A stretch of DNA of 64,000 bases from Antennarius striatus (lineage: Eukaryota > Chordata > Actinopteri > Lophiiformes > Antennariidae), in NCBI RefSeq assembly GCF_040054535.1, contig NC_090785.1, forward strand, positions 8,374,501 to 8,438,500, read 5' to 3'. Under the pieces are notes generated by a model. The model was not told the DNA's origin, made no database searches, and worked only from the letters and a program-made list of their open reading frames with translations. Positions 10,239 through 20,735 of the stretch are shown piece by piece; position 1 is the stretch's first letter; each line of letters starts with the position of its first letter. The position numbers and the translations under genes were made by a program.

Positions 10239-13200
10239 CTGCAAGGAAAAAAATTAAACTATGAGTCACACATATGCAGATTAAAGATTTATCCATTAGA
10301 CACGTTAACAGTGAGGATCTTCTTACCCATTCTGAAGTTTTAAGTGAAGACCAATTCAGTGGACAAATTGGAGTTTTAGTGGCGTCTGGAAAACAGGCTA
10401 CAGCCTTGATGTACAGCTTTAAATCTCGTTCTAGTAACCGGTTCACCTCTCCATAATCATAATCATCATACCTGTAACCAAACCAATATTTATACACTTA
10501 AAACAAGGAAAGTTAAGGCTTTGATATGAGTAACAAAGAGCAGTCGCTCACCGTATTCCTAAAACACAATGGATGTAATTCCAGATTGCCCTCTTCAGGT
10601 CGGGGCTGTGCAACGAGGGAAGGGTGGTCACTCTCCTGAAGCGATCGTCTAAGAAGTGCCCGATGTCCGAATACAACCTGTTGACTAAGGAGAAGCCGTG
10701 ATCCTCCCATGAATAGTCCTGAAGGGCAGAGCAAACAGAATAGATTCAATTTATTTCAATCCAAAAAACTTTATAAGTCCCCAAGGGGCAATTGAAAGCA
10801 CATAAAGCAGGTTTGGTGTAAAAGTGAAAACATACAAAGCATTCATTACAGCAGGGCTTTAATGGAGTTTTATGTGTGTTTTATTATTTAAATGTCTAAA
10901 CATGTATTGATGAACCCGTGGGCTTTTCTGTCTTCGGACAGCAGATTTACAGTACATCTTTATAGGTAAATGTGGAGGATTGCCATCTAGTGGTGAGTTT
11001 GAAAACTGCAACCATTTCTGTTTAGAGTAACAAGCAACAGCTACATTTGTCTTGTGGTTATTGCTTGACAAAACAATCTTTAACTGAACTTTATAGTGAT
11101 TTCAAAAATGTGATAGAACAAAAGCAATTAGGAATACCTGCGTCCTGAAACACCTTCTGATCTTTTCTTCGGACAGGTAAACGTCTACTACTTTAAGATG
11201 GGCCTCATCTCAAAAGGAGCCTGTAATAGTCCCTCGTTACTCGCGGTTAACACGTTCCATGACCGCCCGCGGAAAACGAAATCCTGTGATATAGCAACCA
11301 AATATTTATTTTATCATTTACGGTATTTAAACGTTTATGAAGCCTCCCCATACTGATATTAAACCACCTTACATCTGTATTACCTTTTCACACACTCTTA
11401 TAGACTGTTTAAATCACTTTTCTATTAAAAAACAGTTGCTTGAGGAACCGTGAGTCTCAGAACGCAGTGCACACATGGATGCTGTCAGCCAATAGCACGC
11501 GCGTACGGTATCACGTGAGTACCTAGTGAAAATCCACAATGAAGTGAAGCCGCGCATCTTGAAGCATAAATAAGCGAGGGACTACTGTATGTAACTCAAA
11601 TGGCTATAATGTAATATAGCATTGAATGATTATTTTAATGTGATTATAGTCAGATATTCAGACTTACTCAGCAGATTTGAGACTTGAGATAACTTTTTCC
11701 CTTTACTGTTGTTACTTCTGAGAAATGTCTCCTGGTTCCGTTTCCTGTTTGGCCAAAATCAGACTTTTGCCACACATTTGGTACGACTGTTAAATGTTCT
11801 ATGTGTCTTCTAAAGGTGTTAGCTGATTGGCTGACTGAGGTGACCTATTACACAACCAGCTCTCCCTGTAGGATTCAAAATAAGCGTCACACTTTACCTG
11901 AACTCTAAGTATCTGAAAGTGGTCCTCCTCCCTACGAGCAAATTCCTGATAGCAAAAGTTAGGGTCCGTGATGAAACGCGTTGGGTCTGTGAAGCAAATC
12001 ATCTCCTCCTCCTCTTCTACATCTAATAAAGACAACGAAAGCCAAGGAGATGAAGGAGAGTCAGAATGGGTCAGTACATAACAGAAGGACAGGTGAGTGG
12101 AACCGTTGAGGTTTTGTTTGCTCATAATCTAGTCGATTACCTGCTTGTTGGAGTGCTTGTGTCTGCAGGAGACGCTCATCTCTCTTCTCACGCTCCTCCT
12201 GGGACTTCTGAATTCTCTCCTTTAGACAGAGTATGTCACAGCTGGAGTCCAAAGACTGACCACAGGAACAAAGGAGAAACATAGTGATGAAATATCTGAA
12301 GGAACTGACCAGCTACTGCTGGTTTGATGGGAAATAACATCAGCACAGTCATAAAGAAATGACTAATCCAATTTCTATCTCGTACTGACAAAGAACTCTA
12401 AATATAACAAGAAACATTTGGATTTGACTGAAGGTATATCACACACACATGCATGCAAACACTTTAGAAAGACAATCATTGCCTCTAACTGCTAAAAAAC
12501 TAAGATCCAGCTCAACTTCAAGCATGAGAATGTTTTGCTGTTTTATATTTCTGAATTGTTTTGTTTTTTGAAAAAAACAATTAACAATGACGACCAAAGC
12601 AAAGGCAGTTTGAAGGTTTCTTAACATTAAATGTTACGCTTTTAGCCAACAACTACCTGATGTTCATTTCAACGAAACACACGTCTTGTTTCTCACCCGT
12701 CGCCGTGTTATGTGTTCAGAGGGAACGGTGAGCGACTGAGGCACGTTGGTGTTGCCGTTGGCAGCATCAAAGGGACAGAAGGTCGGTGGGGTACCATTAG
12801 GAGATTTGGAGAGAGGGACCAAGTCAGACAGTGTGTCGCATCCAAACACAAAGCTGCAAAGGGAGTGGCAGTGGGCCAGGATCACCACCGCCTGCACCAG
12901 CTCAGCCAGCGACCAGTACTGCTCGCCCGACTTCAGCAGCGTCTGAGGAGACAACCGGGACCAGTTCACCACCGGACGGGTAAAAGCACTCAGTGCAAAC
13001 TTCAGGGTTTTCTTTACGTTTACTTGTCTGCACATTAAAAAACCCAAAAGATACAAGTACACCTGAGCTGATAGGAGACAATCAATACTGTTTCCTCCAC
13101 ATCTTTGTGTTTTTCTTTACTGCACCTGGATGTGAGAGCAGGCGGTAATCCAAGGTTGGTGGGCTAGAACCTTATTGATGTGGTCGAGAAGACGAAGGCG

Positions 13201-13643
13201 GGGGGGTGCCACTTCCAACCCCTGCAGCCAAACAGGGTCCCCACCCACCCTCAAAAACTGGGCTGAGTGCAGGCACACCAGATAGTTGCAGTGATGTTGT
13301 GCTGCAGCCTGTGAGCCACAGGAGTGAAACGACAAATTACAGATTAGGAAATCTTCCATGTTTCATGTCAGCAGTTTGAAACCTGAAATATGCTTGTTTA
13401 GCTACACGAGCAGCCTGCATAAACAAGAACAGCCTGTTTGCTGACCATGATGGCGATGTAATGGCGGTACGGCAGCGGCAGGGGGCCGTCCATGTGCAGG
13501 ATGTAGTGCTGTGTGCGCATGAAGCTCTCCAAGTATTGAGGGTGCGAGGCCATCTGCTGGGACACAGCGTCCACGCTCCCCGTGCTGACAAGAGCCTTCA
13601 TGAAGAGCAGCGACACTCGCTCCTTCTCACTGTTCGCTATCAC
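10149..13643 (-). CDS. Sestrin family protein, possible FOXO4-linked fourth sestrin (eight certain exons)
   Basis: Cytosolic stress-induced inhibitor of TORC1 through GATOR2. Eight exons (13643-13446, 13308-13126, 12942-12697, 12255-12141, 12022-11898, 10718-10552, 10471-10327, 10238-10149) join in frame to 422 residues ending AITQYMIA. Numbering from the first certain residue, Cys73/Tyr75/His80 in [14 protein letters not shown] match human SESN2 Cys125/Tyr127/His132 of the AhpD-like site. The C-terminal half keeps [10 protein letters not shown] with the Asp pair needed for GATOR2 binding, and TrpX6Glu matching W444/E451. The leucine-lid segment (SESN2 374-390) is shortened and altered. The N-terminus, including the usual GPSAFIP motif, is not securely found; a possible first exon is at 20509-20444. 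Similarity is split: [12 protein letters not shown] resembles SESN1/3, while [25 protein letters not shown] resembles SESN2 in its central part. I therefore give no symbol. Confidence 0.9.
10327..10471 (-). CDS. sestrin exon G
   Basis: 145 nt, acceptor GGTTACAG, donor GTAAGA. Encodes [20 protein letters not shown] and continues to [10 protein letters not shown]. The Asp-Asp pair and the Trp and Glu equivalent to SESN2 W444 and E451 are present; the PEKTTRRMY helix is replaced by [10 protein letters not shown]. Confidence 0.9.
10552..10718 (-). CDS. sestrin exon F (altered leucine-lid segment)
   Basis: 167 nt, phase 0 start, two bases left over. Begins [16 protein letters not shown], a near match to the family. 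After RFRR it reads [17 protein letters not shown], where human sestrins have about 22 residues between the Phe and RRAIW including TYNT. Here only 14 remain. The reading frame is intact and both splice sites are good, so this looks like a genuine change and not an error. Confidence 0.9.
11226..11587. mobile_element. Short TIR element (Tigger-like MITE), copy 1
   Basis: A 362-bp element lying in the sestrin intron. Its right end reads GGGACTACTG followed by TA, and its left end ATAGTCCCTCG preceded by TA, so the ends are inverted (AGTCCCTCG) and flanked by TA as in Tc1/mariner-type insertions. The interior matches a second copy at 54964-55261 in the same orientation (shared ACTGATATTAAACCAC, CAGCCAATAG, ACGGTATCAC). 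No coding capacity. Confidence 0.75.
11898..12022 (-). CDS. sestrin exon E
   Basis: 125 nt, acceptor TATTAG, donor GTAAAG. Encodes [20 protein letters not shown] and [14 protein letters not shown], aligning with MLCFVEDPTFGYEDFTRRG of SESN2. The poly-Glu run comes from a GAGGAG repeat. Confidence 0.87.
12141..12255 (-). CDS. sestrin exon D
   Basis: 115 nt, starts in phase 0 and leaves one base. Encodes a Glu/Arg/Gln-rich helix ([20 protein letters not shown]) equivalent to the family's EALMERMQQLQE helix. The SQEEMxxRFE piece that usually follows in SESN1-3 is missing or very short. Confidence 0.85.
12697..12942 (-). CDS. sestrin exon C
   Basis: 82 codons, phase 0, acceptor CTCCTCAG, donor GTGAGA. 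Encodes [20 protein letters not shown] followed by a conserved helical segment and the start of the variable linker that joins the two globular halves. The linker ([13 protein letters not shown]) is Ser/Pro-rich as in the family. Confidence 0.9.
13126..13308 (-). CDS. sestrin exon B
   Basis: 61 codons, phase 0 at both ends, donor GTGCAG. Contains the Cys/Tyr/His hydroperoxidase residues in [10 protein letters not shown], the [11 protein letters not shown] turn and [10 protein letters not shown], all close to SESN1/2/3. Confidence 0.9.
13446..13643 (-). CDS. sestrin exon A (first certain coding exon)
   Basis: 66 codons in phase 0, acceptor CTGCAG, donor GTCAGC after ATG. Encodes [14 protein letters not shown] through HYIAIM, matching the start of the sestrin N-terminal globular domain ([25 protein letters not shown]). 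The donor is a weak one (ATG followed by GTCAGC) but the join AIM/AAA is exactly that of other sestrins. Confidence 0.9.
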
Positions 13644-13765
13644 CTGCAGAAATCGAGACAGAAACAAGATTGATTGACGATGGAAGGAGCAGTAAAAGCT
13701 GAGTGTGTATCATTCATTTCATGAGCAGGATACTGAGGTAAAAGTCTGTGGAAATGAAACTGAAC

Positions 13766-14100
13766 TAGATAGATAGATAGATAGATAGATAGATACTTTA
13801 TTAATCCCGGAGGAAATTGTATATATCCACTGCTCAGGCATTACATAACGAATAATACTAGATAAACACCAGGAGAAAAAGAAACACTGACATCACAGGA
13901 CACACCGCAAGACATACACTACACTAACAGACACATGCAGCACTAACAGGACTTATATAATAAACTATAACTAAAAATATTAACACTATCAAATTAAAAT
14001 ATAAACAGCATAAAATTTAAAAAATACGACAGTATTAAATTAAAATATAAACAGTATAAAATTAAAATATAAACAGTATAAAATTAAATTAAATTAAATC
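13766..14100 (-). mobile_element. LINE-type 3' end with GATA tail, copy 1
   Basis: Read on the minus strand, sequence ending GGGATTAATAAAGT runs into a short ATCT tail (13766-13796 on the + strand as GATA). The next 100 bases match the copy at 21641-21725 (shared ATATCCACTGCTCAG and AACACCAGGA). A non-LTR retrotransposon end with a tandem tail is the usual explanation; the outer limit toward 14100 is unclear and consists of AT-rich repeats. Confidence 0.6.
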
Positions 14101-14113
14101 CATTCAACCCCGT

Positions 14114-14180
14114 GCTGACCTCGCCACCTCCCCCTCCCCCTCCCCCTCCCCCAGGGGGAGGTGGAGGTGGTGAGGTCAAC
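14114..14180. repeat. C-rich/G-rich inverted repeat
   Basis: Arms of about 28 bases (14114-14141 and 14153-14180) are inverted copies with few mismatches, and the spacer continues a CCCCCT tandem run. Four or more C-tracts give i-motif potential on this strand and G-quadruplex potential on the other. Confidence 0.7.
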
Positions 14181-17100
14181 AGTTCCATATCGAGCAACAG
14201 TTCCATAAAGGGAGACCAGGTTACTATTAAAAAAAATTTCAATCCTTTCTTCTGCACCACGAAAAAATACAGGAGGGATTTAAGGGGGTTTGCTTTGGAC
14301 ATTTATAATACAGTGTTGACCAAAGGGGGAACAAAATGTGTATTGTTCATGTTGAACTATGATCAACCACGATCATTTGTGATTTTGTCATTTGTAGCTC
14401 TGCCCTCCTACTTCAACCACATGTGGTTCAGGCCTCTGTTAGACGTCAACTTGCGGATTCACATGAATCTGACAACACGGGAAAAACACAGAATAAACCA
14501 GGTTTGAGGATTAGAGTTAAACTATTCTTTTCTTCCTAAACAGAATGAGTTGTGAGTCAGTTTCTTTAAATGTGAGCCACCTGGATGTAACAATATGTCC
14601 TTAATCTACCAGATGGTAGATAAACAGGATTTTAGATGGCTACACACCTAGAGATCAGTAGAAGAAGACTGAGAAGAAGTATTAATAGTAATAAAGACAA
14701 GTTCTTTTCTAATAGGGCGTGTGTTGCTGTGTGACACTGCACATGAGCTAACTGCTAAAACATAAACTGTTACTTCTTCATTTGAGCAGCTGGAATAAGT
14801 GGATATCCTGCTTTTCGCTTCATTTCACCACCAACAGTACATAAAGTCAGGGTTTGAGATAGTTGATCAAAACAAAGCATTCTGAAGATGCAACAACCGG
14901 GGCTGGAGGATTTTTCTGATAATATGCAAAAAAATCAAATATATAGTCAGATTTGGTTGCAGGCTAGATGGTCTATTTGTAGAGTGTGATATCTAAGATT
15001 GTTTCAGGAAAAACAATGTTGTGATGTTCGCATCCCAGTGCTGCTGCAGGTGAGCCCAAGCGTTGTCACAGAACTTTCAGAATATAATCCTCTCCGAAAA
15101 TATGTCAGAGAATTTCACTATTATTATTATTATTAAAGTTATTAGTAGTAGTTATGGCTATACAAAAAACTGTTATTTGGTTGTACTAACACTTATCAGT
15201 TTGCTAAAATTGTTTTTAAGTTAAAGTATGATTTTTAAGTCTTTTTTTTTCTTCAAAAAAAGGATGTAAATCTCTGGCTCAAAAGAGGAACAAGATCATA
15301 AAAAAAACTTTAATCTATTTAAAGAAGGATGAAAGTGAAGTTGTCACAGACAGGAACAGACAGATATCACTGCAGAGAATGAAGAAAATTATTTTAAAAA
15401 TTACATGATATCAACCTCTTAGAGGTTCATGGTGTTTTTAAAGAATCCTAGAGAGAAAAGCAGATCTGTGTGATTCTCGGTCTGTGACTCTGCAGAATGC
15501 TGTTTGCTGAACACACTTCTTTGTTAAATAATGAATCGGACACACACTGTGACCTGACGTAAGGGTTATGTTCAGAAAGACCAGTGTTTTCAAAACTGGT
15601 CACGTCTCTTTGGGACAATTTACACTGACATTTCCTTACGAAAAAATCCTTTTGGTGTTCAAATATGAAACTTGGTCCCGTTTTACTGACTTTACTTTCC
15701 CTAGTGGGATGAAAATCAGCGACACCATTTCCTCTACTGTGATTCCTGTCAGTAAAAGAGGCAGAGACTCCTCACGTCTGCTTTATAAAACTGGCACCAA
15801 ACAAGAGTTCACGACATAATAAGCATCAAGTCCTTACGCCGTGAGACCAGTGACCACTGCAACCCAATCTGCATTCTTTACATGACTTACACACAAACAA
15901 CTCAGCTCAGCTGAGAGCCCAACAGATGCAGAGACAATGGAGTTGTGTTGGCTGCAGCAGCTTGTGATTCTTTATACAATCCAACATTGTGGTTGCATGT
16001 AGCTGAAGCACAGCGGATTCACAGGTACCCTGTAATACCAACTGAACGCAATAACAATAAACACCAAAATCCAACGACGACGGGGATTTACATGCTAGGT
16101 GGAATTAGAAATTGATGAATTGAAATGAAAGCTGGTCTTAGGAGGCCCTGAAGAGGCTTTAGCTCTGCAGCAGCAAATAAATAAGAGCAAACACAGGCTT
16201 AGGCTGAGGCCAAGAGAAACAGACCCATGTGGAGAGGGAAGCTGTTCTTTCTCAAATGTATTAGTTCCATCGCCGACATGCAATGACCTCGAGGAAAGGG
16301 TGAGTGCTGATCAGACTCGAATGTTTTGCTTAGTTTGAACCATAATAATGCTTTAAAAAAACCTTCCCTTTGAACAAGAGAAATGGTTGTTTCAGAATAT
16401 TACTGTTATGTGAAATCACTGACACCCGAACCCATGGCATGGATAGTTTGAGGGTGTAGCAGCTAGTGTTTCTTGTGTGCTTAATTTTAGCCACATACAC
16501 TTCTTTGGCATTCAGCCTGATGTTTGTCTGGCAAAGAGCCCCACTTTGCATTTCACTTCTCCCCACAGTGGATGAGGGATTCCTCCTGATCCTGTATGAG
16601 GCTCCACCTCCTGACCCAAATACAGTTCATACTCATATCTTCAAAGACATGCTAACATTCTACAAATAAATGATCTCTCTCAATGTCATGGTTTATAGAA
16701 CTGAAGAGCAAAAAATACAAAAAGGGATAGCAGCAAGTGAACCAGGCATAGGAAAGAAATCTCGGATGTGGACTCAGTGTAGAGCCCAAAAGTGATCGCC
16801 ACTCCAAGACTTGATGACAAGAGCAAATTTAAAGAAACATCAGAGTATTTTCTGAACTGCAGCATAAAGAGTCTTGGTCCCTCTGGCACTAACTGATAAT
16901 TCAGAGTACAGAAAACACGCTCCGAGTGAAACTTGTCAGGGTTATCATGTGGTGAGATCACACAGCCCCGTTGTTTTCTAGTCTGCAGAATGATAGAGCT
17001 GTCGTATTCACCGATACACCCCATCTGATTGTGTGGGACCCACATCAAACTGCTTTGTCATGTTTTGGCTGACATGTGAAATATCTGTCAGCCAATACAT

Positions 17101-17950
17101 CAATTAATGAGAGGCATGTGGAAATGGCATATTGATATAACATTCTCCAATAAAATAAACAACAAATTCATCATTTTTTAAGATGTCCTGCATTCTTGGG
17201 CGAGCCCTGAGTTATGTACATTATTTTGGATATGTGTTAACCTTTAGCAGTCATCTTAAAATCCTTCTCCATGGAAAACTAAATCAATGAATTTTGTAGT
17301 TGAATGTAAATGATGAAAGACGCTGCTCAATACCATAGCAAGCGACAAGGTACAGGTTTGTGAGACATGTTCAAAACAGAATGATCTGGTAAGTTTCCTG
17401 AAAAACATTTTGATTGACATAAAACTTTTCATTCATGAATAAAAATTTAATTTGTCGCAAAGACACATTTATTATAGTTAATATATGTACAGTTTGTCAG
17501 ACGTGCTCCAGTCTGAAAAACAGAGATTATAACTGCCGATTATAACACCCCATGGTTTTTATGTCACACAGGAACAGGAAGTACAGTTAATGTGTACAGT
17601 TGCACAGAAGGAAATGACACATCGTACGTTTTGACATCAGTCTGCTGACACCAAAATTGAAACTAAAATAGACATTGCGTTGTTAAATTATGGCAATGTG
17701 TCGATTTTTAATAAATTGTATAAAAAGATTTTGAAACATCTAACAGATCCATTTCATATTGTTTGAGTTAAGAGTTTCAGAATTCATCCATTTTTGTATT
17801 AATGTCTGTTATTGGACACTTTGTCAATGCTGTGTCTAGACACCTATTCACAAGGTTTCATCTTTGTATGCAAATAACCCCCAGAGAGAACATTTAATAA
17901 TACCTTATATATGGTCCACCTACATCACAAAAAAAGGTTCTGTTTGACAA
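14181..17950. other. Non-coding stretch, probable sestrin intron
   Basis: AT-rich with ATT triplet repeats near 15120. Apart from the doubtful exon at 15700-15640 I see no gene, RNA or clear transposon on either strand. If the first exon at 20509 belongs to the sestrin, this is its first intron. Confidence 0.4.
15640..15700 (-). CDS. Doubtful sestrin N-terminal exon
   Basis: The minus strand encodes KTGPSFIFEHQKDFF, followed in phase 0 by donor GTAAGG. Sestrins carry GPSxFIPEKE just before the point where exon A starts, and exon A also starts in phase 0. An acceptor TTTTCATCCCACTAG ends at 15701. Against it: the exon would need two bases from the previous exon, which the candidate first exon does not supply, and the match is short. 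Confidence 0.3.
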
Positions 17951-17956
17951 GCTACA

Positions 17957-17957
17957 G

Positions 17958-18031
<74 letters not shown>

Positions 18032-18053
18032 GTGGACACACACACACACACAC
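17957..18053. repeat. CA/TA/CA compound microsatellite
   Basis: A CA run (from 17957) passes into about 29 TA units to 18028, followed by GGGTGGA and a second CA run to 18053. Long TA tracts can extrude as cruciforms. The frames through it are artefacts. Confidence 0.95.
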
Positions 18054-18059
18054 GCAGTA

Positions 18060-20440
18060 TTACAAAGCATATTCCTTTTACAAAACGAGGCAACTAATAT
18101 GATCGAGCACAAGAAAATTAGGGTCCTGTCTAAGCAGCTCCATTACTTCTGCGACAGGGAAGTCAGCGGTAATTTTCCTGGGTCAAACAGATGCTTGATA
18201 AAGCCAATGGTGAGAAAGAAATCATGATATTAATTTGAGAGCTTTACTGTATTTAAATTACAACATTTCAACTTGTGGCAGGGCAGAAAAATATGGCCAT
18301 AAACTGACAGAGGGCTTGTTGTGGACAAAGATTTCACAGGTGCAGATCATTTGACATTCAAAAAATTACCGACCAACACAAGAGAGGTCATTTGTTTATT
18401 GATCACAAAGGAGCAAGAGGCAGCGATGAAATGAAAAACAGGGGTGACGTCACTGAGGCAAGGAAAGGTAAACGGAGACAAAGACTGGCTTTGATAGCAG
18501 GCTGACAAACAAAACAGCAGCTCTGCAGGGGAAGGGATACAAAGGAGAGGGCAGGACTAAGATGACAGACAAAGAAAAGGAAAAACTATGCCAGCACTGA
18601 AACGGTAAAGATGTCAGTTTGAGATGAGATGTGCATGTAGTGTCTGCATGGGTGTGTGACGGCAGTGGGCTGCAGCAGATACAGAATGACAACATTCAAT
18701 CTGCATTCTGAAGGGGATACTTCCCTATCATGCACCTGTGTCCTTGGGGCCATTAACTCCTTGAAACCCCAACATCACCACCGCTCCCCCCCCGCCCCCC
18801 ATCCCTCATTACAGGGAACACAAGCACCCAGGGACAATTTTGACTCTGCAATCTGAACTCAAGGAGTCGTGCAAAACAAACCAGCACAAACACCAAAGCT
18901 GTTTGGAGAGGGAAGGAGAGGGGAGGAGGGGAGCTACTTGGTAGGATAGCACGTAGAACAAAACCATGAAAAACAAACAGGATGAATGAAAGAAAGACAG
19001 ATGGCAAATAGACAAGTCCATGTACACAACATAAATGATTGAACCTGTAAGAAAACACAATGGCTAGGTCGAGCCAAGGTGCAGCGCAGTTGAAAAAACC
19101 CAACTAATAACACAGATATTCATTACTCCTCTGATTCACACACAAGGGACAAACTGAGTTGAATGCATCAGAAAAACTGAAAGCGAGCATGTGAATTAAG
19201 TTTATGCAAACCCACAGGCTTCTGCAGCAGCACTGGATCAGAAAACATTGGCTGTTTGTTCAAAGCTAATATTATTATGTATTCAAATGACATGTTACGA
19301 AAAACACCACCTGAATGACAGCGAAGGTGAAAGACAACCAGTCTGGAAATTTAACAAAATTTAACTAGAAACCAGAACAAAAGGTTCTTTAATCCCTTCT
19401 TGCTCACATTCCTGTGTTTAGCTCCATTTCTAGACACAAATCTGTAGCCATCAGCCTTTTAGGACTGCAGCCGGGACAGCGCCCCCTGTCTGTTGCACAT
19501 TGAAAAACACAGGCAGAGGAGAAAAACAACTTTGATTGGCAGTCCAGTTCGGCCAGCTTTTTGCAGGACAATAAAAGTCGCCAGCATTTGTCGGGACTGT
19601 AAACGAGGAAGGCGGAACAATAACCACCTGCGCTAATGAATTAAATGCATTTTCACTCTATAGATATCCTCCTATCTTACATAGACATATTCCACTGCAT
19701 TACTTCACAGCCGTGACAATTTACTCCCAAATCCTCAGATGATGTCAGCGTCACAGCTTTCTCCTCTACAGCGATATGTTAGCGTTCATCCACCAGAATC
19801 TGTCTGTAGGAGTCTACAGGAATAAAGTCAATGCAATCATCTGCAGATGCTTTCAACACAGATTTTAACACGCCATTGTTTATTTTGTTGAAACTGATCA
19901 GAACGAATGTGAATTTAGAAAACACTGTTATAAAAAAAATGAGACTTGACAATTTAACGTCACGTTTTTACAAGTGGGAACGGAATCTGCTAATTATTTA
20001 TTGGAGTTGAGGAACGCTAACAGTCCAATCCCCTGAATGAATACTTCTATTAACTCGACTGTGACGTTTGTCAGATTAACACCAGCCATTAGCTAGCTGG
20101 AGTTAGAAGTTTGCTTACAGCCATTTTTCGCCAATTTACAGCCTTTGTAACGTCACCGAATGACTTAAAAAGTTTCAAGATACGAAAAAGCTTTTTAAAA
20201 TAACCCTTGACTTACCTATTGGCTTTTGGTCACCCAAATGGGTCCCTTAAAAAGCTTTAAAAAAATTTTTTAAAAAAAGCTAACGTTGTTTCTGGGTAAA
20301 ACAAGAATGTTTTAAATCGGGTTATAAAAAATAATTCCTTCGGGAAATGAATGAACATTACTCAGGCTAGCCAGTTAGCCGCTAGCCATAATTGAAAACT
20401 TATCCTAACTAAGGCTGCCTACAGTCATCGGATTTAGCCT
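18060..20440. other. Non-coding stretch with CTCF-like site
   Basis: No exon is recognisable. A G/C run lies near 18785-18800. The one notable site is the reverse CTCF-like motif at 19477-19490. Confidence 0.4.
19477..19490 (-). promoter_or_regulatory. CTCF-like motif, reverse orientation
   Basis: The minus strand reads GACAGGGGGCGCTG, a good match to the CTCF core. It faces the forward motif at 7363, the pair enclosing all certain sestrin exons. Sequence inference only. Confidence 0.45.
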
Positions 20441-20443
20441 TAC

Positions 20444-20509
20444 CTGTTTCTGGACTCGCTGGCACTGGGTTCTTAGGGGGTACTCCATTTTATTGGCACA
20501 AAGGATCAT
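20444..20509 (-). CDS. Candidate first coding exon, possibly of the sestrin
   Basis: A minus-strand start at 20509, and a better-context start (AAAATGG) at 20488, lead to a 22-codon frame MILCANKMEYPLRTQC ending at an excellent donor, CAG followed by GTAAGG. Its phase 0 end fits exon A at 13643 directly. The start slightly resembles LLCTN of SESN3. No other - strand coding exon is seen between here and exon A, so the sestrin is the simplest owner, but another gene cannot be excluded. Confidence 0.4.
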
Positions 20510-20607
20510 TTTCCAAAAAAAAAAAAGACAAAAAGAAGTGCTGCTACTGCATGGATGCGGTTCTGTCGTTCCTTGAGGCTTTCCTAGCTAGCGAACAAAG
20601 GCAGAAA

Positions 20608-20735
20608 ACTTACCACCGTTCGCAGTCAGTCCTTCTCTAGCTGTAGCCCTGACTGAGAGCAGAGGAAACCTTCCCGAGCAGAGCTGCCAGCTCCAGTAAC
20701 AGTGCGACCAATCACAGCTCAGGGGGCGGGGCTAG
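20608..20735 (-). promoter_or_regulatory. Candidate promoter and non-coding first exon
   Basis: CCAAT at 20708-20712 and a GC box GGGGGCGGGG at 20722-20731 lie about 200 bases before the candidate start at 20509. A minus-strand splice donor GGTG/GTAAGT with exon end at 20614 suggests an alternative non-coding first exon. The Harbinger relic begins less than 100 bases further out. Confidence 0.45.

Larger units (their letters stand above)
10720..12140 (-). other. sestrin introns around exons D-F
   Basis: The intron between exons E and F (10719-11897) is the largest of this part and carries the short TIR element described separately. The D-E intron is 118 bp. A CTCF-like partial match CCATCTAGTGG is near 10983. 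No further exons seen. Confidence 0.6.

Noticed and set aside
13461..13673. + strand frames opposite sestrin exon A
   Set aside because: Antisense shadow of a verified exon.
16686..17048. 120-codon minus frame in the supposed sestrin intron
   Set aside because: No family motif, no convincing start context or splice fit to the sestrin.
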